Below, one piece after another: positions 12,453-23,600 of a DNA stretch of 64,000 nt. The notes under the pieces were generated by a model. The model made no database searches, was not told where the DNA came from, and worked only from the letters and a program-made list of their open reading frames with translations. The first letter of the stretch is position 1. Every line of letters starts with the position of its first letter. Source of the DNA: Colocasia esculenta (lineage: Eukaryota; Streptophyta; Magnoliopsida; Alismatales; Araceae); the NCBI GenBank assembly GCA_014218235.1, contig CM024760.1, positions 9,962,049 to 10,026,048 on the forward strand, given 5' to 3'. A program made the translations under genes and the position numbers.

Positions 12453-15400
12453 ATGGTCATTTCAAGCTCTCACCCCTTCTTCTCGACAATCCAACGATCC
12501 CAAATCTTACACGAAAAGAAATATTACAAAGGTCACACTCGCCATTTCTGATTAAAATCTCATAGCATCTGGGAGCTGTTGGATACTGACTCAGAGGTCA
12601 AGCTTCTTCTTTCCGAAGATAGTCTCATCATATGCATCCTCAGAGAGAAGTTTTTGTTTATCATGTGGACATCATTGCCCTCTGAATTCACCCCAGAAGA
12701 ACGTGGTTTGATTTGATCCACAAGTCCATTGCTTGAAGACTTTGAACTAGTGCATATTAATTATTCTTTTACTCGTAAATGTAGCCATATATCTGATAAT
12801 TGTCATTTCAAGTACATGAAAAGAGTACTATGCATTTACTGTGCTCCTCTCTCTAGCCACACAGTTGTATACATGTGGTGATACAAAGTGTAGAGCACCT
12901 GCATAACCCACAGAAAAAGTTTTTCAGAGAATTTTCCTTTTGATAATTTATACACAGTTACCTGATAACTCGTAGGTGTAAGTTAACAAAAATTTTAAAT
13001 TGAAAAATGGTTTTTCTGTTAAAACTAAGTTACCAGAGCTTACTAGGTTTCCAAATAAGCCCAGGATAGAATTACCCCAACTTTTTTCATGATAACTAAA
13101 TTTAACTATGGATAATCTATCCACTCTACCCAAATCAAAATAATTTTAGCCGCCTAGTTATCCCTCCTTATCACTACAATTCCTATGATGATTTGGCATT
13201 CTAAGAAGCAACGTTGGTCTCCATTAATGAACTTAAAGGCATAATATTAAACTAGCTAAAGCTGCATATGTTGGGGACATCCACATACTCCCCACGCACG
13301 ACGAGGATGGAGACCAGGAACTCATGATCAGGACGAAGATCCAGAAAGAGAGATCTGCATAACCATTTTTTTCTCTATTTAACATATATGCATGCAATTG
13401 CCTTAGAATATTTATATAGAGAAGAGAGGGACCCGTGTAAATCATTATTGAATTGATATTTTTGTCCACAATATTAGAAAATCTTAATGCTAATATATAA
13501 TAGAGTAAATAATATTAAAAAATACTTCTTATCCATCTAGACGGACAATAAACGGACATCTATTGACACAAAGCAGAATAGGCTCATTTCACATGTGCGT
13601 GTGCTAGCTAGCAGATCTCGTCTAGATAGTAAGCATTTCTTAATGAACTGTACTCCACGAACAAGACATGCAAGTGATTAGCCCAATAAGTAGGCCACAT
13701 TATATATGAGAAAACCCAATAATATATTCACCAATCATCACAACCTGAAATCAAGGAAAACGGCGCAAGACATTTGAATGCATCTCTGCTAATGAACTCG
13801 ACGCATATACGTGCACTGAACTGGCCAAAGAATTAAGAAAAAAAAAAAAAGAAGCTACCCGCGCGCAGAGTCCGAGGAAATCACTGCCAAAGGGATTCGA
13901 ACATCTCCCACTCTCCGGGAAATAGACGGCTGAAGGGCGATTCCATTCTTGAAGGGGTAAAAGCCAGTTCACACTTGAAAAGCACACCTTTTGGAAAGAG
14001 TTACTTAATTTGCGATAATTTTAGAAATAAATTGCTCACTCAAATCACTTGATTTAAAAGGCAATCCATTCCTAAGTAAGCAAAAGTCCAGATAATTTTC
14101 TTGCGTACGTATTTACAACTTACTGATCCTAAGAAGCCATCTTTGTTGATATGCCTTCTATAATTGATTCGGGTAAATTCCATTGCAGCTATTTGACATA
14201 AATAATATAATCAATACTGATGATATACCACCCGATTGGAACGACCAGCATGTACCAATCGGTGCGACTATTGTGAAGACGGTCTAATCGACGGGTTCAA
14301 CGAGCAACGAAACTTTTGCTCAATAGTTATCACTTGCCTTGCTGTCTCAGAATGGTAATGTTTGTGTATTATGATGATCGTAACATCCCTGACTTTTCCA
14401 CACAAAAGTAATCTGTAACAGCTCCGACAATTAATTTTCTCATTTTTAAAAAAAAAATATTTATTAAATATTAATTTATTGCAATCGGGGGTTAAAACAC
14501 CTGACAATATCTGTAGAAATTTTTCTACCGATTTCCTCACAGCTCGAAATGTTTGAAAAGGTTGTCTTTTGGGGAGTAACGGTCGACGTTTCACCTCTTT
14601 CGAAAGGATCTATCTAGATTGCTATAAAACTAGCTAAAGATGCACAAGTAAAAGAGTAAGAGAGCTCTCACTTGTTCTCGGCAACTATATCCGCTCTCTA
14701 CGCTTAGTTTTCAATCTAAAAAAACCAAATTTCGAATTTGACTTTTGTGCGTATCTTTATCTTCCGCCACTCTATCAACACTCGGCAAAGCACTTTATGG
14801 GCAACCCTAAAATCGACACTTTTTTATCTCTTTATCGCCTTAAAATTAAGATCTCGACCTCAGCACAAGGCGACAAATGAAAGAAAAGATGGATGCTGCC
14901 ACTGCAGCTAGCGATCGGCAAAGAAGCTTCGACGTCTCCAGATATATAGGAGAGTGGTCGAGATCAAACAAAAGAGAGAAGCCATACATGCCACTTGGAA
15001 AGGCGATAGCAGGATTGCATTGATGAAAGTTGGCAAGCACGTAGTTATCTCCGATTGGGATTTCTCTCTGTCAATCTGCAGATCGATTCCACTCTAGTTC
15101 TGGGTTCTTCGTTATCAACTCAACAACTAGATACTTTGGGCTGGTCTCGTTCACATTACCGCACGTCTTCTCGCATTAGTCAAGAGCAGTGACTCAGTTT
15201 GCATAGGATAGAAACCGGAACATTAAATAGTCTGATGTTTGCAGGGAAGCGATCTGCATGCACTATACGTACTCCCAAACAAGGGTAAAATCCAAGCCAT
15301 GGCATCAGAGAATTAGGTCGACAGGCAATTTCCCACGTCATGGCGTGTTCTATATATGGTTCATTCCTTGATGCACAAGTCCAAGCTGCAGACACAACAA

Positions 15401-15750
15401 CCAGAAGATATCTATGAAGTTTACACCACCAGAGGTGGGCGTGATTGTTAGCAGCAGGTTGAAGGAAATCCCTCGTCTCGTCGCCCCAATGAAGAGAAAC
15501 AAGAAGATCACATATCTTTTCATCTTACCCATCGCCTTTGAGCTAGCTAGCACCAAGCTGGTCCTAGCAGAATCCCCAGGGCTGTTAAAATAACGAGACT
15601 GACATTAATTGAAGCAAGCAAATTAAAGGGAAACATACAATAACAAATCAAGTTTTGGGCCACAAGGAAAGAAGGTGTGCATCGTGTCTAAGAGATTCAA
15701 AAGACGTAGTTCAAGGATGTTAGCAGTAACCGAAAACCCAATGATCCATC
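12453..15750. other. NAT 3' region and intergenic DNA
   Basis: The first few hundred bases are presumably NAT 3' UTR. No further gene is convincing. At 14889-15023 (+) there is a 44-residue open frame, MDAATAASDRQRSFDVSRYI and onward. At about 15415-15592 (+) there is a 58-residue frame rich in hydrophobic residues. Neither has a recognised domain or splice partner. The stretch 12930-13140 has GATAA/TTATC inverted motifs like those at 3600-3840 and may be a decayed MITE. Confidence 0.4.
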
Positions 15751-15752
15751 TT

Positions 15753-16558
15753 CTACATTATCTCAAAAGAAACAGTAAGACATGCAAAACATTATATTAC
15801 AAATTAACAGTGAAATCTCTGAGCATCTTCACAAATAAAAGGCTGCTAACAGACTATAATCCTTTTGTCGTAGCTAGGTTTCTAACATCAATACCCGTCA
15901 TGGTAATTAGTAACCTCTTTGCACGCCCAGAGAGGGCGTAGTGTGTTGGCACCAGGCGTCGGATCGGGTTGGTGACGGCTGTGATGGGTGGGTGGGGGGT
16001 CATGTTTTGTGAGAACAGCCTTGCGACGCAGACATAGGCACAGGAAAGGGCACATGTGTCATCTGGCGCTGTTGAAGAGCTGTGAGAGAGTTGGTTCTGA
16101 GTGCAGACATTCCCCTTGAGGACAAGGGTGTTCGTCGAAAAGCGTCTCCATCTTGTGCTCTGATGGTAGATCCTCTAACTCTTGACGATCTCCCCTTGTT
16201 TTTGTTCAGAGGTTACAGGGAGCAGAGAGTTTCACTGCATCGTACTTAAGAATGGCATCCTCCAATTTGATCTCTTCAACAAAGTTAGGGAAATGCAGAA
16301 ATAACCTTAGGATCATATATAGCACTAGATTCGGCTGTTCACTCTCTCTGTTCACAAGAAATGTTTAGCTTCTACCTTATATCTACAGACAGTCAACACT
16401 TCACAGAATTTACAATTTGGTCTGAGAGTGCTGTCCAGTCTCCTATAAGAATGATGAGGTTGAATCCACGTACGATACATGGATATCATATATAGAAGGG
16501 GGGCATGTCCTAGTAGTAGGCGAGGAAAATCCCACACTTATAAGAGGAGTTTGGATAT
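15753..16558. repeat. 0.8-kb duplicated segment, copy 1
   Basis: It is nearly identical to 17767-18553 in the same orientation. The shared run begins at CTTCTACATTATCTC and ends at GGAGTTTGGATA in both copies. Read on the minus strand, one frame in copy 2 is open for 115 residues (METLFDEHPCPQGNVC and onward). In copy 1 that frame is broken by one extra C near 16110. The sequence is not AT-rich, so it may derive from a gene, but I do not recognise the product. Confidence 0.85.
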
Positions 16559-16562
16559 ATAT

Positions 16563-16921
16563 GTTGGGGATGTGTACCTGATGCGGAAGTCATCCCACGT
16601 GTGAGGAGGAAGACGACGCCGGTAGACGAACAAAGTATGGACGCCGGGAAGAGAGAGGCGTAACCCGCAGCGCTCTCTATCTGGTTTCCTCTCTCTATGT
16701 GTCTGTAATTGTGTGTATGACCTGATGGGGAGTCTCACACATATTTATAGAGAGGAGGGACCAGTCCCAATAGGCCTGAGCAGGATCCCACCCATAACAG
16801 GATCCAATTGGGCACTTAATGGGTTAAGCCCAATAACATGTTCCTTTAACTGGACCTAATGGTGTGTCTTAAGATGTGCGGCCCAACACAAGTGGACCAT
16901 AATATCGGGTAAAACCCAACA
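16563..16921 (-). repeat. copia 3' LTR (359 bp)
   Basis: The ends are perfect short inverted repeats, TGTTGGG and CCCAACA. A TATA box (CTCTATAAATA on the minus strand, near 16741-16752) marks U3/R. It directly follows the polypurine tract of the truncated copia element. Its inner partner LTR is absent. Confidence 0.85.
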
Positions 16922-17406
16922 TTCTCCCACTTGGTTCAACTTGTCACAAGTACATCAAATCTTCCTTTGAAAACATACATATAATATAGACTGATATAGT
17001 TTTAAAAGGACTCTTGAAGATTCGATGTCTTGGGCTTGCACCTGAAGGGGAAAACACGGTACATGCGCGCATGATTAAAACCAAAACCACACACCACTCC
17101 AATTAATGGAACCTGAAGAGTTCAAATATAGTAAATCAAATGACAGGGGTCATGGCGGTAAATGCATTCAAATCACACACCACCTTCCATGTACCACAAT
17201 GTCACCAACTCACTACAACTGAACATCAAACCTGAAATCATAGATAAACTCAAACTTAATATTTATCTGCTGGTCACCACTTAAGTTTGCATTCTGCCAA
17301 ACCATAGCCAACATGTATACACAAGTAAATGGAATAGGCAGAAAATAATAGAAGAATCATGACATTGATGTGATCACAAATAACAACATAATGTCAACTG
17401 AAAGTG

Positions 17407-17730
17407 TTATAACATATCGAGAGAGCTTACAAGACCCATCCGAATCACATGACTACAAAAGACGCTAGCAGGTAGTCCTTTAGTGAGAGGGTCAGCAATT
17501 ATAAGATCTGTCCCAATATGTTCTATACACACTTCATGATTCCTCACTCTGTCTCTAAGAGCAAAATACTTAATACCCAAGGCTCTACCACCCTTGGATG
17601 CTTTATTGTTCTTAGAGAAGAAAACTGCAGCGGAATTGTCACAGTAAATCTTGATAAGCCTGGAGATAAAATCAATAAACGGTAGACCTGTGAACAAATT
17701 CCGCAATTGAATGGCATGCAAAACATGCAA
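17407..17730 (-). pseudogene. copia polyprotein remnant: RNase H C-terminus
   Basis: The 107-residue frame carries the copia RNase H signature: KIYCDNSAAVFFSKNNKASK, then ALRDRVRNHEVCIEHIGTD and IADPLTKGLP. The CDNSAA aspartate and the final ADPLTKGL block are intact. The first residues (MHVLHAI) are not retroviral and come from fused neighbouring sequence. All upstream domains are lost, so this is a dead fragment. Confidence 0.88.
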
Positions 17731-17766
17731 AACATTATATTACAAACAGTGATGTCTCTGAGCATC

Positions 17767-18553
17767 TTCTACATTATCTCAAAAGAAACAGTAAGACATG
17801 CAAAACATTATATTACAAACAGTGATGTCTCTGAGCATCTTCGCAAATGAAAGGCTGCTAACAGACTATAATCCTTTTGTTGTAGGTTTATAACATCAAT
17901 ACCCATCATGGTAAGTAACCTCTTTGCACGCCCAGAGAGGGCGTAGTGTGTTGGCACCAGGCGTCGGATCGGGTTGGTGACGGCAGTGATGGGTGGGTGG
18001 GGGGTCATGTTTTGTGAGAACAGCCTTGCGACGCAGACATAGGCACAGGAAAGGGCACATGTGTCATCTGGCGCTGTTGAAGAGCTGTGAGAGAGTTGGT
18101 TCTGAGTGCAGACATTCCCTTGAGGACAAGGGTGTTCGTCGAAAAGCGTCTCCATCTTGTGCTCTGATGGTAGATCCTCTAACTCTTGATGATCTCCCCT
18201 TGTTTTTTGTTCAGAGGTTACAGGGAGCAGAGAGTTTCACTGCATCGTCCTTAAGAATGGCATCCTCCAATTTGATCTCTTGAACAAAGTTAGGGAAATG
18301 CAGAAATAACCTTAGGATCATATATAGCACTAGATTCGGCTGTTCACTCTCTCTGTTCACAAGAAATGTTTAGCTTCTACCTTATATCTACAGACAGTCA
18401 CACTTCACAGAATTTACAATTTGGTCTGAGAGTGCTGTCCAGTCTCCTATAAGAATGATGAGGTTGAATCCACGATATATGGATATCATATATAGAAGGG
18501 TGGCATGTCCTAGTAGTAGCTAGGCGTGGAAAATCCCACACTTATAAGAGGAG
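17767..18553. repeat. 0.8-kb duplicated segment, copy 2
   Basis: Second copy of 15753-16558, on the far side of the copia fragment. Its beginning also carries an extra tandem duplication of about 80 bases: the run ACATGCAAAACATTATATTA occurs at both 17725 and 17796. The minus-strand 115-residue frame at 17808-18155 is intact here and resembles no family I know. Confidence 0.85.
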
Positions 18554-18555
18554 TT

Positions 18556-19370
18556 TGGATACTCCAAGCCTCCATGGGAAACCAATCTCTGCCTGGCATG
18601 CACCTTGTGATGGCCAAATCTGGTCACCTAGGCCCATGATGGCTCGTTACGGCCCATTCACGTCCTGTCAACCAACGTGGCACCGTCATCGAAGGGCACG
18701 CCCTCTCCAGGATGGCTCGAAGACCTCCATTGTGTGACCCCCGTAATCGGAAGCTGTCAGGTTCCGCTGCGGCGTACCTCCGAGCAGATCACCCTCCTTC
18801 CCTTACCGAACAGCTATGAACGACTTCCGAACAAGAATAGTAACTCCGCTGTATGAAACTACCCTCGATGTTATCGAACAGCATGTTCGAGCCCCCGCGT
18901 GGGTCACCTGCTCGGAAAGCATTCCCAAAGGGTTCTGAGCAGGTTCTATGACTCGCAGAACGGTTGTAACCGTCCCAGGCCACGTTCTCCACCATCAAGG
19001 GGCGTGAACTGCCTGGCAGCCTAACGGGCACCAGAGTCATAACTCCTCCCGTTATGCGCGTGCATCAAGGCGCCTCTTCAGGCACGATCCGCCGAACGTT
19101 ACGCGCGTTGGCCTCGACACCGACGCCTATAAAAGCACAGGTATAGTACCATGCAATGGTACGTTCCCTTCCTCACGCGAACTCAATTCTCGCATTCCGG
19201 AACCCCCTGCCTCTCAAGTTCTCCACTGACTTAGGCATCGGAGGGTTTTCCCCGGTCTTCACCGGGCCCCCTGATCCTTTTCTGGTTTTGCAGGCGTTCG
19301 TCCTCACCAGCAATCGTCTTCTCTTTCTCTCTCTAGTGGAGGCCCGTTTGGCTCAGGCCCAAACAGGATC
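18556..19370 (+). mobile_element. GC-rich LTR-like block (probable gypsy-type or TRIM LTR)
   Basis: The block has a consensus TATA box (TATAAAAG, 19128-19135). About 95 bases on comes a GACTTAGGCATCGGAGGG motif with a CCCCGGTCTTCACCGGG-like hairpin, a layout common in R/U5 regions of many plant gypsy and TRIM LTRs. No partner LTR, primer-binding site or coding region was found, so it is a solo or truncated LTR. The left end coincides with the end of duplicated segment copy 2. Confidence 0.5.
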
Positions 19371-20027
19371 ACACCACCACACACCTCAAAAACAATGTCC
19401 TTAATTCTAAACTCCCACTAGCGAGGAACTCAATTAAAAATGAGAATTTAGCATAAGTGATACCGATTATAAGGCGTTCGTGTTAGTGTTGACAAAAAAA
19501 GATCCACCTTCAACTTAAAAGAGTAGAAGAGAGTAGTTGTTTCTGTACGTCAGATTACTAATATTATAGTGTTGGTAATTGCTTGGAGTTCCACACAAGG
19601 CGGAAGCAGAAAATTTTCCATACAATTTTTGTAAGGTCCCCCTACCCGCCTCACCGACTTATCAAATTGTTATTTGCTCTCTCCATCCTCAAAGAAAGGT
19701 TTACAAACTTCTGTCCGCCTGCAACTAAAAAATAGATTTTAACTGACGATCTCTCCGATTGCTCAATCTACGTACTCAAACACCTCGTCTCTTCAATTCA
19801 GCCAACTCCCTGGATAACATCTCTCTCTCTCTCTCTCTGTAAAACTCGGTCTACGCTTCCATGGACAACCAAAAATCCGTAGGGCGGAATCTTTGAGATT
19901 TGCCTCGAGCAGGACGACAGTGTAGCAGTGTCCGTGCGAGTCCCTGGCTCGTGACATGCCATGCAGCTTGTTGTTGCTCATTCGAGCGGACATGGAGATC
20001 TTCCACCGCTTCCACCGCCCTGCGGAG

Positions 20028-20030
<3 letters not shown>
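19371..20030. other. intergenic DNA, no gene seen
   Basis: Mixed-composition DNA with a short CT microsatellite at about 19820-19838. No domain-bearing frame or transposon end was recognised. Confidence 0.4.
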
Positions 20031-20058
<28 letters not shown>

Positions 20059-20076
<18 letters not shown>

Positions 20077-20489
20077 AATGCTGTGATGCGGCGGGGTCTT
20101 TTGATACGGCCCCGCCGTAGTATAGCACAAACCGTTGGATTTCAATCTAACGACGGAGTGTTACAGTACATCAGTGCTCGGGTGTTCGGGTGTTCGGAGT
20201 ACGTTTTTACTCAGGTGTTCGGTTCTGCTCGGTGTTCGGTGCTCAGTTCTATTTGGTAAGTATAAATAGACCATTAGATTTTAATCTAACGGTTTACATT
20301 GATGAACATCTGTGCTCGGTGCTCAGGTGCTCGGAATATATTTCTGCTCAGGTGCTCGGAATACATTTCTGCTCGGTGTTCGATTCTGTTCAATAAGTAT
20401 AGACAGACAGTTAGATTTTAATCTAACGGTCTACATTGATGATACGGCGAGGCCGTACCCAATAACTATGCCGTATCGTAGCATTACTC
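20059..20489. mobile_element. Mutator-like MITE inserted in a TA microsatellite
   Basis: The left terminus GAGAAATGCTGTGATGCGGC matches the reverse complement of the right terminus (GAGTAATGCTACGATACGGC). The left end is preceded by a (GA) run and then (TA); the right end runs straight into (TA). The termini resemble those of the 9-bp-TSD element at 34627-35566 (GAG-A/T-AATGCTA), hence the Mutator-like label. The interior contains three palindromic runs of the type GTTAGATTTTAATCTAAC and a degenerate minisatellite of TGCTCGG/GTGTTCGG words. Confidence 0.7.
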
Positions 20490-20558
20490 TATATATATAT
20501 ATATATATATCCTTCTTCCCTAGCCAACCCACCGCCAATTACGCGCATAAGCCACCTT

Positions 20559-20564
20559 TTGACC
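20559..20564 (+). promoter_or_regulatory. W-box core (TTGACC) upstream of the PADRE gene
   Basis: TTGACC matches the W-box core bound by WRKY factors, about 350 bases upstream of the TATA box. A second identical core lies at 20624-20629. Such hexamers also occur by chance. They fit the known stress responsiveness of PADRE genes but prove nothing. Confidence 0.3.
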
Positions 20565-20623
20565 GACCGTTATTTTTCCTCAACACCAACAGATGCCCGG
20601 TTTGTTCGGTTAGCCATATATAG

Positions 20624-20629
20624 TTGACC
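20624..20629 (+). promoter_or_regulatory. second W-box core (TTGACC)
   Basis: Same hexamer and orientation as at 20559-20564, 65 bases downstream. Paired W-boxes are the usual arrangement in WRKY-controlled promoters. Confidence 0.3.
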
Positions 20630-20914
20630 CAAGATATCCATTGCCTGATCGGTTAACATCCTGCATTCCAATGCAGTATGCACTATCTACTTGGCCAACG
20701 GGAGCAGGACGCTGTGCCTTTCTCGCCTACAATTGTGACAAACGCGCACATTAAAGAACACTTGGGCTGCAGGTAGACCGGTGAGAGATGACGGCCCCGA
20801 CCTCCCCACACTCGCGCACACGCAAACCTCCCCCCTAATTTCAGTTGCATGTGCACTAACACCTGCAGTCAAACCACTGGATGCACCAACACGCCGCCAC
20901 CACCACCTCCTCCG

Positions 20915-20925
20915 TTTATATATAG
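20915..20925 (+). promoter_or_regulatory. TATA box of the PADRE gene
   Basis: TTTATATATAG followed by GAGACC. It lies about 440 bases before the start codon, which would give a leader of roughly 400 bases that includes the CT microsatellite at 21218-21245. Confidence 0.55.
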
Positions 20926-21217
20926 AGACCAGGCCACATTTCTCCAGCCGCACTGCGCTTCTCTCCTCCTTATCCATTAATCCTCTCCTACTCTCCTCCA
21001 CCCTTCTCTTGTCGTCGCCGTCTTCCTCTTCGTCAGATTTTACTCTCCGGCACGGTTCCAGTCTTCCAGAGGATACAAGGAAGCCACTCCCCCGCGTTTT
21101 GTTTCACATCTCTTGGAAACGGACGTGGTCGTCCTTGAAGACAGGGTGGGAGTTACGAACTTGGCAGTGTGCGTTTGTGGTGGCTCGTCTTTATAGTCCT
21201 CTCCGGCGAGGGAACCG

Positions 21218-21245
21218 TCTCTCTCTCTCTCTCTCTCTCTCTCTC
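21218..21245. repeat. CT microsatellite in the PADRE leader
   Basis: A pure CT run between the TATA box and the start codon, analogous to the CT run in the NAT leader. Confidence 0.9.
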
Positions 21246-21366
21246 AGATCTCCTCTCCTGTCGTCTTCGCTCTCCTCTCGATCCCTCTCTCCCATCTGCG
21301 GCAGCTGCAGAACGTCGGCCTAGCCTTGTGTCGCTAACTCCAGCGTGGTGCTGGGTGGGGTGCGCG

Positions 21367-22698
21367 ATGGGCAACTGCCAGGCGGCCGAGGCGGCGACGG
21401 TTGTGATCGAGCACCCGGGAGGCAAGGTGGAGAGGATGTACTGGTCCGTCAGCGCTAGCGAGGTGATGGGGTCCAACCCCGGCCACTACATCGCCGTGGT
21501 CGTCGCCGCTCCTCCCCACGCAGCGGCTGTGGCCGGGAAAGTAGCCGGCCGTGCCGATGGGTCGTCGTCCGCACCGGTGAGGCACCTCAAGCTGCTCCGC
21601 CCCGACGACACCCTCCATATCGGTCACGTCTACCGCCTCATCAGCTTCGAAGGTCGCTATATATTTTGGGTTTTCATGCTGTTAGACTCTCCATGTTGCG
21701 ATGCCTGTTCCCGGTGATTGACGTCGTTGTTGTCTGTCCTGTTTGCAGAGGTGCTGAAGGAGTTCGCAGCGAAGAAGCATGTTAAGCTAAGTAGGCTTCT
21801 CCTGGCGCAGAAGCAGCACGACGAGAAGAAGAAGAGGGAAACAAGCGGCAGTGCACGGCGTAGCCACGATGGCTCTTCGGCACACTGCGAGAGTTCGTCC
21901 TCCATGGTAAGCGGCTGTCATATGGTTCTTTTCTTGGGTTCGATCCGTGTACGTTGTCTCCCCAAACGCTCACACTGTGTCTACTCCGCTGTAGTAACTT
22001 CAGCTAGCTTTCATGAAAACACGTTGCCCAAGCTGTGATTCTGTTCGATAGGCCTTTCTCCTGTCTATCTACCTTATCCGTATCTTTGCACGGGGAGAAG
22101 CAAGATCTGAGATTGAACTGGTTACTCTTCTTAGTTATGTTCTCTTCTGATCTCAGAAGTATCCCTCCTTTGTTTTGCCTTCCCTTTTTGGCCATGTTCT
22201 GTTCATTTGATAGGAACACAGAAGCAGCCGCATAGCATGCGTGGTTTGTAACGAAAGTTTAGCCAGGGGAAAGGAGAGACAGAGCAGACGTGTTGATAAG
22301 ACCATGGGAAGGTTTTGATAATTTTCTTTCTTTTGTGGTTTCAATCCGACAATAAGAACATGGGAAATCCTAGCAATAGAAAGCGAAAATTTTTCCCCTG
22401 CCGAGCGCTCCCGGCCGCGAGGAGAGGGCCTGCCGACCACCTGGTTTCTCTCACAGGCTTATCCGGATTACAGGTTCATGGAATATGACATGGATTCCAT
22501 TCTTACTTCGTACCGCAGGTGGAGCACCCACAGCAGCAGCAGCCGCGGCAGGCCTCCCGGCCGATGGAGGAAGAGGATGCGCACGCGACTACGATGGGTG
22601 GGAGCGGCATTATTAGCGGCGGCAGGCTCGCGGGGACCGCCACGAGGCACGGCCAGTGGAGGCCATCCTTGCAGAGCATCGCGGAGGCCGGGAACTAA
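21367..22698 (+). CDS. PADRE/DUF4228 domain protein, 3 exons
   Basis: Plant-specific small protein of the DUF4228 family, now called PADRE, whose members respond to pathogens and abiotic stress; the biochemical role is unknown. Exons 21367-21652, 21749-21906 and 22519-22698 join in phase to 207 residues, typical for the family. The N-terminus MGNCQAAEAATVVIEHPGGK is the family hallmark. Gly2 and Cys4 make N-myristoylation plus palmitoylation likely, hence membrane attachment. The central block LKLLRPDDTLHIGHVYRLIS is followed by a basic KKHVKLSRLLL segment, a low-complexity disordered stretch, and the conserved C-terminal motif QWRPSLQSIAEA. The start is fixed by the MGNC motif. The last acceptor (TACCGCAG, ending 22518) was chosen because it alone restores the C-terminal motif in frame. 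The coding sequence is strongly GC-rich. Confidence 0.92.
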
Positions 22699-22855
22699 CC
22701 AGCCCTTGGTCCTCCGTGCGAACCCACCATGGCCGGGTCACGTTTCAATGTTTCCCATATGCCAAAGAACAAACTACGAAGAAAGAGACATCTTCTCCAC
22801 ACCCCTCCATTTCCTCTTCTTCCATGGGAGTCACTCCAGTCGCTGTAACCATGGA

Positions 22856-22856
<1 letters not shown>

Positions 22857-22895
<39 letters not shown>
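22857..22895. repeat. TA microsatellite
   Basis: A pure TA run about 160 bases after the PADRE stop codon, probably in or near the 3' UTR. Confidence 0.95.
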
Positions 22896-22900
<5 letters not shown>

Positions 22901-23386
22901 GGTAGGACATAAAGTTGTGCAAAATTATGCAGGCAGAATGTGCCGTGAAATGCGTCAAATCACGAAGCAGCGTCAAACTGCCACCCCTCTCACGCCAAAG
23001 ATTGCGCTTTGTAGCTAGTGTGTCATCATTGTGCTTTCCCGCGCCCCCACGCGCGCCGTGGTCCGCCCGCCCGGGGGCGCGCAAGGGAGCCTGCGCGGTC
23101 ACGCCCAGGGTCCCGGACTGGCGTTACCGCCCGACATTGGACCGTGCGATCGGATCCAGGCTTTTGCGATCCCGCACGTCACCTTTCGGCGTTTAAAGCG
23201 CGCTGGTGCGCCTAGAGAAAGCGGTCCTGGCCGTACACCAGGGCCGGTCTTTTGAGCCCCCCCCCCCGGCTCGCGCCCGCCCGTCCGTCCATTGGGGTGA
23301 CCACACGAACCCAATTGGCCATGTGCGTGTCCTCTCCTAGTTCCCGTGTCGTGTGCCAAAGTGGCTTAACACTCGGTCTTTTTTTG
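22896..23386. other. intergenic DNA with a GC-rich island
   Basis: 23036-23290 is very GC-rich (for example GCGCCCCCACGCGCGCCG and a run of ten C at about 23260). It shows overlapping open frames on both strands, as expected from composition. No domain is recognised. It could be an unplaced LTR fragment or a CpG-rich relic. Confidence 0.35.
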
Positions 23387-23600
23387 TAATGAGTTAACTC
23401 AAAATGAATTTTGGTAACAAAAAAAAATTAACTCGATTGGATTTGAGTTAACTTTGAGTTAATTTAATTTTTTTTAATCCACTCACATTTCGGAACAGAG
23501 TTAACCAAGTAAGTTAACTAAAAATAAATAAATAAAAAATTGAGTTAATCTTGAATAACTTTAGTCATAAATTGGAGTTAACTCAAACTTCAACTCATTA
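23387..23600. repeat. AT-rich MITE-like inverted repeat (214 bp)
   Basis: The left end TAATGAGTTAACTCAAA is mirrored by the right end (AACTCATTA at 23592-23600). TA lies at both extremes, consistent with a TA target duplication. The interior repeats GAGTTAA words. Superfamily not determined. Confidence 0.5.

Larger units (their letters stand above)
16563..17730 (-). mobile_element. truncated Ty1/copia retrotransposon, 3' end only
   Basis: Read on the minus strand it holds the end of the polyprotein (RNase H), a 3' untranslated stretch, a polypurine tract (AAGTGGGAGAA in the reverse complement of 16922-16932) and the 3' LTR. The 5' LTR, gag, integrase and reverse transcriptase are missing: the element stops abruptly near 17730 at the start of the second copy of the duplicated segment. 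Confidence 0.85.

Noticed and set aside
13751..13987. Minus-strand 78-residue frame considered as a pseudogene exon
   Set aside because: No family motif could be recognised in any frame and no neighbouring exon was found.
20781..21323. 180-residue + strand frame upstream of the PADRE start
   Set aside because: It spans the TATA box and the CT microsatellite of the leader, has no domain, and is out of frame with the PADRE protein.
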